DNA of 64,000 nt from Campylobacter corcagiensis (GCF_013201645.1 NZ_CP053842.1:1-64000); one strand, 5' to 3'. Shown: positions 31,998 through 42,024, numbered from the stretch's first letter. The notes: generated from the letters alone by a model not told the origin. Numbers and translations: made by a program.

Positions 31998-32898
31998 TGA
32001 ATTTGCCTATAAATTTAGTAAAATTTAGCTCACTTATAAGTATAGAAATTATTATCAAAACAGCTCCAAATATCTGAGCTTTTGTAAGCAACTCTTGACC
32101 GATAAAATAACCAATGAATCCAGCACTAACAGGCTCTAGCGATAAGATAAGAGCAGTTTGAGTAGGACTTAAGTAAATTTGTGCCTTTGTTTGAACAAAA
32201 AAGGCGATGATAGTTGCAAAAATTACTGTAAATATTAAGATATAGATGAAGTTTAGGCTTAGCCAAATTTCAAATCCACCTAAAATTTTGTACGAGTTGG
32301 GTGTTGTTTTTGCAAAAAGTATTGCATAAATCAGCGTTAAAAAACTAACGGTGAAAAACTGTACAACAAGCAGAGCATAAATATTACAGTTTTTTACAAA
32401 TTTGCCAGTATAAACTACATGAAAAGCATAAGCAAATGCCGATATTAAGGCCAAAGCTTCGCCTAATCCTAGTCCAAAGCCTTTTGTGTTGCTAAGTAAA
32501 AAAAGCCCGACAACAGCTAAAAATGCACTTAAAATAGCCTTTAGGCTTAGCTTAACTTTAAAGAAAAAACAGACCAAAAACGGCACTATTACGATATTTA
32601 ACCCGATGATAAAAGCTACGGTTGAACTGTATGTGAATTTAAGAGCATAAATTTGAAATATAAAGTCAAGAAACATAAAAAAGCCTAAAATCACCCCAAA
32701 AATGAGCGAATTTTTGTCAAATTTAAGCCCAAATTTTAAACTTGCAAGATACATGAAAATGCCAGAAAATAAAAACCTAAAAAATAAAAAGCTTGGTACA
32801 TTTATATAGTATAAAGCTTTTTGTATAGGCAAAAAAGTTGCTCCCCAGCCAATAGCGATAATAATTAGTGAAATTTTAGCTATTAGAGTTTTTGACAT
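31984..32898 (-). CDS. EamA/DMT-superfamily transporter
   Basis: A 304-residue integral membrane protein with ten predicted helices in two EamA repeats. The first ends near LGLNIVIVPFLV, and the second contains TQTALILSLEPVSAGFIGYFIG, a family hallmark. The substrate is unknown. ATG follows AAGGAAGGCAG, and the minus-strand -10 TATAAT is at 32922-32927. It overlaps znuB at the 3' ends. Confidence 0.88.
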   Translation of the reverse strand: MSKTLIAKISLIIIAIGWGATFLPIQKALYYINVPSFLFFRFLFSGIFMYLASLKFGLKFDKNSLIFGVILGFFMFLDFIFQIYALKFTYSSTVAFIIGLNIVIVPFLVCFFFKVKLSLKAILSAFLAVVGLFLLSNTKGFGLGLGEALALISAFAYAFHVVYTGKFVKNCNIYALLVVQFFTVSFLTLIYAILFAKTTPNSYKILGGFEIWLSLNFIYILIFTVIFATIIAFFVQTKAQIYLSPTQTALILSLEPVSAGFIGYFIGQELLTKAQIFGAVLIIISILISELNFTKFIGKFTRKI

Positions 32899-32921
32899 CT
32901 GCCTTCCTTTTGAAAGGGCTT

Positions 32922-32988
32922 ATTATACCAAAATTTATATAAGCTAGAAATATTTTTAATCTATAACTTTCTATTTTTTAGATATAAT
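32922..32988. promoter_or_regulatory. Divergent -10 boxes for the EamA transporter and mntP
   Basis: TATAAT on the minus strand (32922-32927) and TATAAT on the plus strand (32983-32988) drive the two flanking genes. No clear operator was seen. Confidence 0.55.
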
Positions 32989-33010
32989 TATCTCTTTTTA
33001 AGGATAGAAT

Positions 33011-33565
33011 TTGGAAATTTTTCTCATAGCTTTTGCTCTGTCTATGGATAGTGTTGCTTTATCTATCGCAAATGGAGCAAAGTGTAAAGACTTAGAACTA
33101 AAAGGTGTTTTTACTTTAGCTTTAATCTATGCATTTTTTCAAGGACTTATGCCTATTATTGGCTATTTGCTCGGTGCAAGTTTTGCTTATTTTATAGCAA
33201 GCATTGATCACTTCGTAGCATTTGGTATTTTGCTTTTTTTAGGCATTAAGATGATAAGAGAGTCTAAGGATTTTAGCGAAAGCTGCGTGCTAAATTTAAC
33301 ACCTAAAGAGCTTGTATTTGGAGCTATTGCTACAAGTATAGATGCGCTTGCTGTTGGCGTGACATTTGCTTTTGAGGGCGTAAATATTATAAAAGCTGGA
33401 GCTATTATAGCTCTAACTTGCTTTGTGCTGTGTTTTTTGGGCTGCTATTTAGGCAAAAAAGCCTTTGGTTTTTTAGAAAGAAAAGCTCTTATTTTGGGTG
33501 GAGTTATACTTATTTCTATAGGTGTAAAAATCTTAGTAACTCATTTAGGAATACTTAGTTTATAA
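33011..33565 (+). CDS. mntP: Putative manganese efflux pump MntP
   Basis: A 184-residue six-helix protein of the MntP family with two repeats. Each carries the signature Asp: ALSMDSVALSIANGAK near the start and TSIDALAVGVTFAF in the middle. The start is TTG behind AAGGATAGAA. No manganese riboswitch is apparent upstream. Its 3' end overlaps the small HTH gene by 25 bp. Confidence 0.9.
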   Translation: MEIFLIAFALSMDSVALSIANGAKCKDLELKGVFTLALIYAFFQGLMPIIGYLLGASFAYFIASIDHFVAFGILLFLGIKMIRESKDFSESCVLNLTPKELVFGAIATSIDALAVGVTFAFEGVNIIKAGAIIALTCFVLCFLGCYLGKKAFGFLERKALILGGVILISIGVKILVTHLGILSL

Positions 33566-33777
33566 ACACCATTTTTAATTTTTTTTAGAATTTTTTTAGT
33601 TTCTAGGGTTTTAAAGATTTTAGATAGCGTTGGTTTGCTAACATCTGCTAACTTACAAATTTCATCTTGTGTTAGTGTGATAAAGCCCCCTTTATCGGCA
33701 TTTTTAAGTAAGAATTCAATCACACTAACAAATTTTTGACCTAAAATTTCTTTACAAATTTTATCAACTAACAACAA
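33541..33777 (-). CDS. Small winged-helix DNA-binding protein
   Basis: A 78-residue protein. LTQDEICKLADVSKPTLSKIFKTLETKKILKKIKNGVYKL is a MarR/RepL-like winged helix; the N-terminal helix is FVSVIEFLLKNADKGG. The start is uncertain: TTG 33777 or the next TTG, neither with a strong ribosome site, both within the end of the usp gene. It probably regulates or is cotranscribed with usp. Targets are unknown. Confidence 0.68.
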   Translation of the reverse strand: MLLVDKICKEILGQKFVSVIEFLLKNADKGGFITLTQDEICKLADVSKPTLSKIFKTLETKKILKKIKNGVYKLSIPK

Positions 33778-34585
33778 AAACAGGCACCAGTGAGTTTTGA
33801 ACTATATCTTTTGAAGTACTTCCAAAGATTAAGGTTTTGAAAATTCCTTTTGTGTATGAACCAAGCACATAAATATCAAGGTTGTTGGCACGTCTGTATT
33901 TGATTATCTCATCAGCTGCTGAGCCGCTTAAAGTGACAAATTTAGCATTTTCACCACTTAAAATCTCTCTAGCACTATCTAATATCTTGGATGATTTTTC
34001 TTCATTGTCGTTAACATTTACGACATGATACTCTAAATTTTCGCCAAAAATTTTATCTTCTTTTATGCTTCTTAGTGCTTTTATGGCATTATCGCTACCA
34101 TCAAAGGCTACCATGGCTGACTTTGGAGCTTTGTACTCGGTTTTAACAAAAAGTATTGGAGTTCCAGCTTCTCTAACTAAGGCAACTATATTATTTTCTA
34201 TCTCTTCACCTTCATCTTTTACGGCTGAGACTATTAAGTGAGCATTTTCATAATTGATAAGTATCTCTATTAGATCGCCATTTTGAAGATCTGTTGTAGC
34301 TTTTATGCTCTCTTTTTGGGCGATTTTAAGAGCATCATTTAGTATGGCTTCGCTTTCATCGATTTGTTCTTTTGTGGGTTTTAGCTCATCTAAATCGCAA
34401 GCCATTTCACTTCCTACGACAAGACCACCTGCAGCTAAACCCATAAAATTTGGCGTAAAAAGTGGAGTTTTTATAACTCTTAGAAATACCACTTCTTTGT
34501 TTAAATTTTTAGCAATACTTAATCCATACTCAATAACAGCTGAATTTAGCGGATTTTTATCTACACATATTATAATTTTACTCAT
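33764..34585 (-). CDS. Tandem universal stress protein (UspA family)
   Basis: A 273-residue protein with two Usp folds: residues 1-~140 (IIICVDKNPLNSAVIEYGLSIAKN) and ~150-273 (SAMVAFDGSDNAIKALRSI, ending VLGSYTKGIFKTLIFGSTSKDIVQNSLVPVFVV). The second half retains the G-x2-G-x9-G(S/T) ATP loop pattern. The role is stress survival by family. It has its own upstream gap and overlaps the small HTH gene by 14 nt. Confidence 0.9.
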   Translation of the reverse strand: MSKIIICVDKNPLNSAVIEYGLSIAKNLNKEVVFLRVIKTPLFTPNFMGLAAGGLVVGSEMACDLDELKPTKEQIDESEAILNDALKIAQKESIKATTDLQNGDLIEILINYENAHLIVSAVKDEGEEIENNIVALVREAGTPILFVKTEYKAPKSAMVAFDGSDNAIKALRSIKEDKIFGENLEYHVVNVNDNEEKSSKILDSAREILSGENAKFVTLSGSAADEIIKYRRANNLDIYVLGSYTKGIFKTLIFGSTSKDIVQNSLVPVFVVS

Positions 34586-34625
34586 AAATAGCTCCTTTTT
34601 AAAATTAGCTAATTATAGCAAAATT

Positions 34626-35687
34626 TCACTCATCTGTCACTATTTTGGCTTGATATGAAGCAATAAGTGGATCTATAATTTCATCAAAAAGTCCAGCAGA
34701 CATTATAGCATCAAGTCTATAAAGGGTTAAATTTATGCGGTGATCTGAGATTCTGTTTTGTGGATAGTTGTATGTGCGAATTCTACCACTCCTATCGCCT
34801 GTTCCAACTTGTTCTTTTCGTTCGGCTCTCTCTCTTTCAAGGCGTTGTTGTTCTTGCATCTCATAAAGTCTTGACTTTAAAACTTTAAGAGCGGCATCTT
34901 TGTTTTTATGCTGGCTTTTGCCATCTTGGTTAACAACTACAAGTCCTGTTGGTATATGAGTTACTCTTACAGCACTATCAGTTGTATTGACTGATTGTCC
35001 GCCATGACCTGAACTTCTCATAACATCAATTTTAACATCATTCATATTAAGTTCTATATCACTATCTTCTGCTTCTGGCATGATAGCAACTGTGATAGCT
35101 GAAGTGTGGACTCTGCCTTGAGATTCAGTTTCTGGAACACGCTGAACTCTATGTGTTCCACCTTCAAATTTAAGTCTTGAGTAAGCACCTTTTCCTTTTA
35201 CTAATAAAATAATCTCTTTAAATCCGCCGGCTGAGCCTTCACTTTGAGATACAATCTCAACTTTATATCCTCTAATCTCAGCGTACCTTATATAAGCCCC
35301 AGCTAAATCGCCAGCAAAAAGAGCAGCTTCATCGCCGCCCGTGCCAGCTCTTAGCTCAAGAAATATGTTTTTGTCATCATTTGGATCTTTTGGGATAAGT
35401 AAAATTTTTATCTCTTCTATAAGTTTTTCTTTTCTTACTTCAAGCTCTTTAAGCTCATCTTTTGCGAGTTCGCTAAGTTCAGGATCTCCAAGAAGATTAT
35501 TGTTTTCTTTTATGCTTTGTTCTATGCTAAAATACTCTTTAGCAGAGTTATAAAGCTCTTCTAAGTTACTTTGCTCCTTTGAGAGCTCAGTCATTTTAGA
35601 TATATCGCTGATAACTTCAGGGCTTACAAGAGCCTTTGTTATCTCGTCATACCTTTCTATAAAGGGCCTAAGTTTATCAGCTAACAA
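34626..35687 (-). CDS. prfA: Peptide chain release factor 1
   Basis: RF1 ends translation at UAA/UAG. The 353-residue protein has [13 protein letters not shown], the GGQ catalytic motif in [18 protein letters not shown], and the codon-reading region near residue 185 ([13 protein letters not shown]). The start is TTG three bases after the rpsT stop, without a strong ribosome site, suggesting coupled translation with S20. Confidence 0.96.
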   Translation of the reverse strand: MLADKLRPFIERYDEITKALVSPEVISDISKMTELSKEQSNLEELYNSAKEYFSIEQSIKENNNLLGDPELSELAKDELKELEVRKEKLIEEIKILLIPKDPNDDKNIFLELRAGTGGDEAALFAGDLAGAYIRYAEIRGYKVEIVSQSEGSAGGFKEIILLVKGKGAYSRLKFEGGTHRVQRVPETESQGRVHTSAITVAIMPEAEDSDIELNMNDVKIDVMRSSGHGGQSVNTTDSAVRVTHIPTGLVVVNQDGKSQHKNKDAALKVLKSRLYEMQEQQRLERERAERKEQVGTGDRSGRIRTYNYPQNRISDHRINLTLYRLDAIMSAGLFDEIIDPLIASYQAKIVTDE

Positions 35688-35690
35688 AAT

Positions 35691-35963
35691 TTATTCTGCT
35701 TTATCTAATGCGTTTACTGCTTTTGCTAGACGGCTTACTTTTCTCGAAGCTGTCTCTTTTTTAAGTACACCACGACTTACGAAGCTATGAATGCTTTTAT
35801 TTGCTACTTTTAATGCTTCTAAAGCTGCTTCTCTATCGTTTGCTTTAACTGCTTCTCTTACTGCTCTAGTTATATTTTTTATTCTAGTGCGGTAAAATCT
35901 ATTTCTTTCTGTCCTTTTTATCGTCTGCCTTGCTCTTTTGGCAGCTGACTTGTGATTTGCCAT
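35691..35963 (-). CDS. rpsT: 30S ribosomal protein S20
   Basis: A 90-residue, very basic helical protein beginning [21 protein letters not shown], exactly the S20 pattern. The minus-strand -10 TATAAT is at 36000-36005. It is followed at 3 nt by prfA; rpsT-prfA is a familiar pair in this group. Confidence 0.97.
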   Translation of the reverse strand: MANHKSAAKRARQTIKRTERNRFYRTRIKNITRAVREAVKANDREAALEALKVANKSIHSFVSRGVLKKETASRKVSRLAKAVNALDKAE

Positions 35964-35999
35964 TTTTTCACCTTTTTATGTAAATAGTTTAAGGAGTGG

Positions 36000-36005
36000 A
36001 TTATA
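36000..36005 (-). promoter_or_regulatory. -10 box for rpsT-prfA
   Basis: TATAAT on the minus strand, 37 nt upstream of the rpsT ATG. Confidence 0.6.
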
Positions 36006-36121
36006 CATAAGTTCACTTTAAAAAAAGCTGAATTTAAGTAAAATTTAACCTTAAATTTCAACTTATGTTATTGTTTGCTAAGTTGTGATAAAATTTCTAA
36101 ATTTTTTAATTTAGGATGATT

Positions 36122-37462
36122 ATGAAATACTTTGGAACTGATGGCGTTAGAGGGCTTGCAGGTAAAGAACTCACCGCTGAACTTGCTATGAAGATCGCTG
36201 TAGCAGCTGGAATTTATTTTAGAGAAAATGGTAGTACAAATATGGTCTTGCTTGGAAAAGATACAAGAAGAAGTGGTTATATGATAGAAACAGCCATTGT
36301 AGCTGGACTTACGAGCATTGGTTATAATGTCCGCCAAATTGGTCCCATGCCAACTCCAGCAGTTGCATTTCTAACAGAAGATATGAGATGTGATGCAGGT
36401 ATAATGATAAGTGCTTCGCATAATCCTTACTATGATAATGGTATAAAGTTTTTTGATAAATTTGGCTTTAAGCTTGATGAGAGCGAAGAGGCAAAAATAG
36501 AAGAGATTTTACATGATAATAACCTTATGACTAGAGCTTTAAAACAGGCTATGGATATTGGTGCAGCTAAAAGGGTAGATGATGTTATAGGACGCTATAT
36601 AGTTCATATAAAAAATTCATTTCCTAGAAATAAAACCCTTAAAAATTTACGTATCGTTCTTGATACGGCAAATGGTGCTAGTTATAAGGTGGCACCAACT
36701 GTGTTTAAGGAGCTTGGTGCTGAGGTTTTTGTACTTAGTGATAAACCAAATGGTCAAAATATAAACGATAGTTGTGGAGCACTTCATCCTGAAAATTTAT
36801 CATCTGAAGTTAGAAGGCTTAGAGCTGATGTTGGATTTGCTTTTGATGGAGATGCTGATAGATTAACAGTTGTTGATGAAAATGGTAGTATGGTAAATGG
36901 TGATGCTCTGCTTGGAATTTTAGCTATCTATCTAAAAGAAAATAACAAACTAGCAAATAATAAAGTAGTAGCAACTGTGATGAGTAATCAAGGTCTAGAT
37001 GATATGCTAAAATCTCACGGTATAGAGCTTTTAAGAAGTAAGGTCGGTGATAAATATGTTTTAGAAATGATGAGAGAGCACGAGCTAAATTTCGGTGGTG
37101 AACAAAGCGGACATATTATATTTGCAGATTACGCTAAGACTGGTGATGGGCTTACAAGTGCACTTCAGTTTGCAGCTTGTATGCTTCAAGAGAAAAAATC
37201 AGCCAGCCAACTTGCTTCAAAACTTAAGCCATATCCTCAAATTCTAAAAAATCTTAAAATTTCAGAAAAGAAAGATTTGGCAAATTTAGATGGTCTTAGA
37301 GAATTAGAAAATGAGTTAAAAAAGGCTAAAATTCGCTCACTTTTTAGATACTCTGGAACTGAAAAAGTCATAAGACTTCTTTTAGAGGGCAAGGATGAAA
37401 TTTTGCTAGCTGATAAGATGAACGAAGTTGAAAATTTCTTTAAAAAAGCTTTAAATGGTTAA
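36122..37462 (+). CDS. glmM: Phosphoglucosamine mutase
   Basis: GlmM converts glucosamine 6-phosphate to glucosamine 1-phosphate for UDP-GlcNAc. The phosphoserine is Ser99 in [13 protein letters not shown], the metal loop is DGDADR, and [12 protein letters not shown] is the phosphate-binding end. The start is ATG 36122 ([11 protein letters not shown]), five bases after AGGA; the ATG at 36116 overlaps that site. It overlaps lspA by 8 nt. Confidence 0.97.
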   Translation: MKYFGTDGVRGLAGKELTAELAMKIAVAAGIYFRENGSTNMVLLGKDTRRSGYMIETAIVAGLTSIGYNVRQIGPMPTPAVAFLTEDMRCDAGIMISASHNPYYDNGIKFFDKFGFKLDESEEAKIEEILHDNNLMTRALKQAMDIGAAKRVDDVIGRYIVHIKNSFPRNKTLKNLRIVLDTANGASYKVAPTVFKELGAEVFVLSDKPNGQNINDSCGALHPENLSSEVRRLRADVGFAFDGDADRLTVVDENGSMVNGDALLGILAIYLKENNKLANNKVVATVMSNQGLDDMLKSHGIELLRSKVGDKYVLEMMREHELNFGGEQSGHIIFADYAKTGDGLTSALQFAACMLQEKKSASQLASKLKPYPQILKNLKISEKKDLANLDGLRELENELKKAKIRSLFRYSGTEKVIRLLLEGKDEILLADKMNEVENFFKKALNG

Positions 37463-37907
37463 ATTTTGGAGTAAATTTATAGCCGTTTTTTTGGCTGTTG
37501 TGGTTGCAGACCAGTTAATAAAGCAGATTTTTTTAAACGGTTTTAGGTGGGAAGGTGAGTTTTTTTCACTTATTCTTACATACAATACCGGAGTTGCTTT
37601 TTCTATGTTTTCTTTTTTGGGTGAGCATTTAAAAGCAGTTCAAATAGCTTTGCTTGGACTACTTTTTGTCTATTTGCTTTATGATAAAAAGCTTTTAAAA
37701 GCTCACTGGGTGGCTTTTGCGCTGCTTTTAGGAGGCGGGGTATCAAATGTCATAGATAGATTTTTTCATCCTGGCGTGGTGGATTATGTGTTTTGGCATA
37801 AATGGTTTGAATTTGCGGTGTTTAATTTTGCCGATGTGATGATAAATTTAGCAGTTGCTATAATATTTTTACAAATTTTATTTGATTATATAAAGGAAAA
37901 AAGATGA
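37455..37907 (+). CDS. lspA: Lipoprotein signal peptidase
   Basis: A 150-residue inner-membrane aspartyl protease that removes lipoprotein signal peptides. It has four helices, with catalytic Asp residues in [15 protein letters not shown] and [10 protein letters not shown], and TYNTGVAFS near the start. It is coupled to glmM (8-nt overlap) and to the TM2 gene (ATGA). Confidence 0.97.
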   Translation: MVKFWSKFIAVFLAVVVADQLIKQIFLNGFRWEGEFFSLILTYNTGVAFSMFSFLGEHLKAVQIALLGLLFVYLLYDKKLLKAHWVAFALLLGGGVSNVIDRFFHPGVVDYVFWHKWFEFAVFNFADVMINLAVAIIFLQILFDYIKEKR

Positions 37908-38275
37908 GAAGAAATATCTATATCGCTTATGCATTGTGGTTTTTTTGTTTTCCAATCGGAGCTGGAATTCATAGAATTTATTGTGGTAAATTTGTAAGTG
38001 GCTTTTTAATGCTTGGGCTTTACTGGCTTGGACAAATTACTATGTGGTTATTAATCGGCTTTGGATTTTTGGCTATTTGGGCTATTTGGTGGATAGCTGA
38101 TGTTTTTTTAACTCAGGGAATGGTTGAAAGGGCTAATAGCGATTTTATTTACGAAAACGATATAAATAGTGCAAATAAAATAAAAAGCATAGAGGCTTTA
38201 TATGAACTTTATAAAAGTGGAGCTATAAGCGAAGCTGAGTATGAAGTTAGAAAAGACATAATAATGCGTGGATAG
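37904..38275 (+). CDS. TM2-domain membrane protein with SHOCT-like tail
   Basis: A 123-residue protein. A TM2 domain (GAGIHRIYCGKFVSGFLMLGL, with the YxGK-type turn, then a second helix ending IWWIADVFLT) is followed by a linker. The C-terminal SHOCT-like unit is SIEALYELYKSGAISEAEYEVRKDIIM. Function is unknown. It is translated from an ATGA overlap after lspA, so it is part of the glmM-lspA operon. Confidence 0.85.
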   Translation: MRRNIYIAYALWFFCFPIGAGIHRIYCGKFVSGFLMLGLYWLGQITMWLLIGFGFLAIWAIWWIADVFLTQGMVERANSDFIYENDINSANKIKSIEALYELYKSGAISEAEYEVRKDIIMRG

Positions 38276-38398
38276 TGTTACTAAAAGTTATAAAAAAGAG
38301 AAATATTAGAGATTTCACCACTGATTATGGTTTTTTTGCCAAAGTGTAAGCTAAATTTCAATAAAATCAGAAAATATTTAATATAAAAAGGGTGAAGA

Positions 38399-39595
38399 GT
38401 GGCTTTTAAATTTAAAGAATTTATATCAAGTGAGAGCGGTGGCGGTATGCTGCTTTTAGGCTGTGCATTTTTAGCACTAATATTTGTAAATACTCCAGGA
38501 CTTAGTGCTTTTTATGATTGGTTTATTCACTTTAAACTAGAACTAGGCGTTGTTTTAAATGAAGGTCTTGGGCTTAAGGAAAATGTACATTTTTGGATAA
38601 ATGATTTTCTTATGGCTTTTTTCTTTTTTTCTGTTGGACTTGAGTTAAAAAAAGAGATGAAAGAGGGTCAGCTTAAGTACCTATCTCAGGTGGTTTTGCC
38701 TATATTTGCAGCCATTGGTGGCGTTATAACACCAGCTTTAATTTTTGCTTTATTAAATTGGGGTGGACAGCCTGATATTAGAGGTTGGGCAATACCTACT
38801 GCTACTGATATAGCTTTTGCCGTTGGGGTCTTAGCTCTTTTAGGTAGAAGAATTCCCGCAAGTCTTAAAATATTTGTTTTAACTTTAGCGATTATGGATG
38901 ATTTGTGTGCTATTGTTATCATCGCTCTTTTTTACTCTGGAAATTTAAGCTTTTTATTTTTGGGTTTAGCGTTTTTAATTGTTCTTGCCTTAATCGGTCT
39001 AAATTTAGCTGGAGTTAGTAAAAAAACTCCATATATAATTTTATCTTTAATTTTATGGTTTTTTGTATTAAATTCAGGAATTCATGCTAGTATTGCTGGA
39101 GTTGTAGCAGCCTTTACTATACCGCTTTACAATGATGACAAAAGTTCGATGCTAAAGGACTTAGAACATATCCTAGCAAATCCTGTAAATTTTATAATCC
39201 TTCCACTTTTTGCGTTTACAAATGCTGGTGTTAGTCTTATTGGGCTTGAGCCATCACATATTTTTGGTTCAGTTCCTATGGGAATTTTCCTAGGTCTTTT
39301 TCTTGGAAAACAGATTGGAATATTTTTATTTAGTTTTATTGCTATTAAAATGGGCTTTGGTTTTATGCCAGAAAGGGCAAACTGGAAGCAGCTATACGCG
39401 GTTGCAATAATTTGTGGTATTGGCTTTACGATGAGTCTTTTTGTTGATAATCTTGCATATGGAGAGGCTTCAATGTCACTTTATCACGGTGCTGATAAAC
39501 TTGCTATTTTGGTTGGGTCTTTTGTCTCTGGTGTGGTTGGGTACTTCTTTGCAAAAGCTGTAGGAAATAATCCAGACGGAACGCCTAAAGCTTAA
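38399..39595 (+). CDS. nhaA: Na+/H+ antiporter NhaA
   Basis: A 398-residue secondary antiporter of the inner membrane, controlling Na+ and pH. Signature PTATDIAFAVGVLALLG and the ion-binding Asp pair in LAIMDDLCAIVIIALFY are present. The GTG start follows AAAAAGGGTGAAGA. A 123-bp gap separates it from the glmM operon, so it likely has its own promoter. A hairpin follows. Confidence 0.96.
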   Translation: MAFKFKEFISSESGGGMLLLGCAFLALIFVNTPGLSAFYDWFIHFKLELGVVLNEGLGLKENVHFWINDFLMAFFFFSVGLELKKEMKEGQLKYLSQVVLPIFAAIGGVITPALIFALLNWGGQPDIRGWAIPTATDIAFAVGVLALLGRRIPASLKIFVLTLAIMDDLCAIVIIALFYSGNLSFLFLGLAFLIVLALIGLNLAGVSKKTPYIILSLILWFFVLNSGIHASIAGVVAAFTIPLYNDDKSSMLKDLEHILANPVNFIILPLFAFTNAGVSLIGLEPSHIFGSVPMGIFLGLFLGKQIGIFLFSFIAIKMGFGFMPERANWKQLYAVAIICGIGFTMSLFVDNLAYGEASMSLYHGADKLAILVGSFVSGVVGYFFAKAVGNNPDGTPKA

Positions 39596-39612
39596 ATTTA
39601 GTAAAAATCTGA

Positions 39613-39618
39613 TATAAT
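39613..39618 (+). promoter_or_regulatory. -10 box for tRNA-Val
   Basis: TATAAT followed by the GC-containing stretch AACGCCCC, as often seen for growth-controlled stable RNA promoters, 45 nt upstream of the tRNA. Confidence 0.5.
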
Positions 39619-39648
39619 AACGCCCCTTAAGCTAAGTTAAAGGGCGTT
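39619..39648 (+). terminator. Hairpin between nhaA and tRNA-Val
   Basis: Twelve-base arms AACGCCCCTTAA and TTAAAGGGCGTT with one mismatch and a 6-nt loop, followed by TGTATTTT. It is either the nhaA terminator or a structured leader of the tRNA transcript, since a -10 box abuts it. Confidence 0.55.
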
Positions 39649-39662
39649 TGTATTTTAGGTTT

Positions 39663-39738
39663 GGTCTCGTAGCTCAGTTGGTAGAGCACCACCTTGACAT
39701 GGTGGTGGTCGATGGTTCAAGTCCATTCGGGGCCACCA
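39663..39738 (+). tRNA. tRNA-Val (anticodon GAC)
   Basis: 76-nt cloverleaf with acceptor GGTCTCG/CGGGGCC, D arm GCTCAGTTGGTAGAGC, anticodon stem CCACC/GGTGG with loop TTGACAT, T loop GGTTCAAGTCC, and encoded CCA. Anticodon GAC reads GUC and GUU. Confidence 0.95.
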
Positions 39739-39751
39739 TTTTTATATGATT

Positions 39752-40369
39752 TTAACTTCTACTTACTTTGTTGATTAAATTTTGTGAGACACTTTTTTGC
39801 ATCATTAGTTTATCAAAGATATCGTCATTTCCGTTTGGTTCAAAAAGTAGTTTATTTAACTCCATTATGGATAGTTTTACATTTTCAGTACTTTCTATCT
39901 CTATGATATCTCCAGTTTTTATTCTTCCACCTTCAAGCACTCTATAGCACCATCCAGTTAGTCCAGAGCTAAGGATAAATTTAGCAAATCCACCATGTTT
40001 ATGGATTTTATAAAGCTTATCAGATGGTTTTCGTGGCTGGCTTACTTGAAGTATAGCTGAGCCGATTTTGTGTATATCACCTATAAAAACACTTCTTTCA
40101 TCAAGTCCTTTTATGGTCAAATTTTCACCCATTTGACCAAATTCTAGCTTTTTATTAAGAAAATTATTCCATATAGCATAGCTACTTAATGCACTGGCAA
40201 AAACAGCCTCATCAGGATTTGTTCTATCTGAAACTTCATCACCCTTTATGCCGGTGTTTGTTACTGAAATCTCAATTCTACGGATATCTTTTATAAAATC
40301 ACTATAAAAAGGATTTCCATCATCACTAATATACTTTTTAGTCTTGCCAACCTGTATGGAAAAAATCAT
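39752..40369 (-). CDS. MOSC-domain protein
   Basis: A 205-residue protein resembling YiiM-type MOSC proteins. TGIKGDEVSDRTNPDEAVFASALSSY, then FGQMGENLTIKGLDE, VGDIHKIGSAILQVSQPRKPS and GLTGWCYRVLEGG with the conserved Cys. MOSC domains bind molybdenum cofactor or perform sulfur transfer; N-hydroxylated base analog reduction is one known role. It lies 9 nt from purM on the same strand. Confidence 0.88.
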   Translation of the reverse strand: MIFSIQVGKTKKYISDDGNPFYSDFIKDIRRIEISVTNTGIKGDEVSDRTNPDEAVFASALSSYAIWNNFLNKKLEFGQMGENLTIKGLDERSVFIGDIHKIGSAILQVSQPRKPSDKLYKIHKHGGFAKFILSSGLTGWCYRVLEGGRIKTGDIIEIESTENVKLSIMELNKLLFEPNGNDDIFDKLMMQKSVSQNLINKVSRS

Positions 40370-40378
40370 AATTTACTC

Positions 40379-41368
40379 CTATATTAAGTTTACTCTTTTT
40401 TCGCCTTTTACTATCTCGCCGATCTGGTAAGCATCGGAATTTTCAGTGATAAATTTAGCATTTTCCTTACTTGCTATTATGACCATTCCAACGCCCATAT
40501 TAAATGTCCTAAACATCTCACTTTGCTCAACATATTTGCTCATATACCCAAAAACATATGGAATTTCTAAGTTTTTAAGATATATGTTTGCACCAAGACC
40601 ATCAGGCAATACTCGTGGTAAATTTTCAACCAAACCGCCACCTGTTATGTGTGCTAGTGCGTTTATTTTATCTTTAAATTTTAAAAACTCAGGCACATAA
40701 ATTCTAGTTGGCTCAAGTAGCGTATCTATGAGATTTGACCTATCAAATTTATCATCAAATTTCATATTAAGCTTTTCAAAAAATAACTTTCTTACAAGCG
40801 AGTAGCCATTTGAGTGAATTCCACTACTTTTAAGAGCTAAAAGAGTATCGCCTTCATTAACAAATTTCGTTCTATCTACTTCATCATTTTCAGCAATACC
40901 AACTGAAAATCCAGCCAAATCAAAATCGCCTTTTTTATAAATTCCTGGCATTTCAGCAGTTTCGCCACCTATTAAAGCACATTTTGCTATCTTGCAACCC
41001 TGACTTATTCCTTTTACAACTTCGCTTGCATTTTTTATATCAAGGTGTTCGCTAGCATAATAATCAAGAAAAAACATCGGCTCTGCGAAGTTACATATCA
41101 AGTCATTTACACACATCGCAACCAAATCTATACCAATGGTATCAAATTTACCCGAGTCAATCGCAAGCCTAAGCTTTGTGCCAACGCCATCAGTTGATGC
41201 TAAAAGTACTGGGTTTTTATATCCGCTTGGTAAACGATATGCCCCTGAAAATGAGCCTATACCTCCAACGACATTTTCATTAAATGTTGAGCGAACAAAT
41301 GGTTTAATACGCTCTACAAATTCATTTCCAGCTTCGATATCAACGCCTGCATCTTTGTAACTTACCAT
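40379..41368 (-). CDS. purM: Phosphoribosylformylglycinamidine cyclo-ligase
   Basis: PurM makes aminoimidazole ribotide in purine biosynthesis. The ~329-residue protein starts MVSYKDAGVDIEAGNEFV, with STDGVGTKLRLA, DLICNFAEPMFFLDYYA, GGETAEMPG and HITGGGLVENLPRVLP. I chose ATG 41368 because AAAGGATAAATTT precedes it; the GTG at 41392 lies upstream of that site. It runs divergently from coaE. Confidence 0.97.
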   Translation of the reverse strand: MVSYKDAGVDIEAGNEFVERIKPFVRSTFNENVVGGIGSFSGAYRLPSGYKNPVLLASTDGVGTKLRLAIDSGKFDTIGIDLVAMCVNDLICNFAEPMFFLDYYASEHLDIKNASEVVKGISQGCKIAKCALIGGETAEMPGIYKKGDFDLAGFSVGIAENDEVDRTKFVNEGDTLLALKSSGIHSNGYSLVRKLFFEKLNMKFDDKFDRSNLIDTLLEPTRIYVPEFLKFKDKINALAHITGGGLVENLPRVLPDGLGANIYLKNLEIPYVFGYMSKYVEQSEMFRTFNMGVGMVIIASKENAKFITENSDAYQIGEIVKGEKRVNLI

Positions 41369-41436
41369 AAATTTATCCTTTGAAATTTTCACTATTTTAG
41401 CTAAAATTTGATAAAAGCAGACTAAAAGGGCTAAAT

Positions 41437-42024
41437 TTGGATAAATTTAAAAACGCTATTGTTGTAACTGGTTGTATTGGAAGTGGAAAAAGTAGCGTTT
41501 GTGAGATTTTAAAGAAAAAAGGCTACGAAGTAATAGATGCTGATAAGATAAGCCATGAAATTTTAGACTCTTTGGGTGATGAAATTTCAGCTGTTTTTGG
41601 AAGCGAGTTTGTAAAAGATAGCAAACCTGATAGAAAAAAGCTTGGCGTTTTGGTTTTTAAAGATAGAAAAAAGCTTAAAATTCTAGAACAAATTTTACAT
41701 CCTAAAATCAAAGCTGAAATTTTAAGAAAAGCTAAGATTTTAGAAAAGCTTAACAAAGTTTATTTTGTAGATATACCACTTTTTTATGAGAGTTCTAACT
41801 ATCCTGAATTTAAGCGTGTGTTAGTTGTTTATGCCCCAAAAGAGCTTATTGTAGAGAGGATTATGAAGCGAAATTTACTAACAAAAGATGAAGCGTTAGC
41901 TAGGATAAATTTACAACTTGACATAGAAAAAAAGCGAGATTTGGCAGATTTTGTGATAGAAAATACCAGAAATTTAGATGAGTTAAATTCCAAAGTAGAT
42001 GAGTTTTTAAGGGGTGATTTATGA
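41437..42024 (+). CDS. coaE: Dephospho-CoA kinase
   Basis: Last step of CoA synthesis. The 195-residue P-loop kinase has TGCIGSGKSSVCEIL at residue ~11, then VIDADKISHEIL, HPKIKAEI and VDIPLFYES, all typical. The start is TTG behind AAAAGGGCTAAA. Its stop overlaps the rarA start (ATGA). Confidence 0.95.
   Translation: MDKFKNAIVVTGCIGSGKSSVCEILKKKGYEVIDADKISHEILDSLGDEISAVFGSEFVKDSKPDRKKLGVLVFKDRKKLKILEQILHPKIKAEILRKAKILEKLNKVYFVDIPLFYESSNYPEFKRVLVVYAPKELIVERIMKRNLLTKDEALARINLQLDIEKKRDLADFVIENTRNLDELNSKVDEFLRGDL

Noticed and set aside
32985-33010. Manganese riboswitch before mntP
   Set aside because: The leader is about 20 nt, far too short for the yybP-ykoY class.
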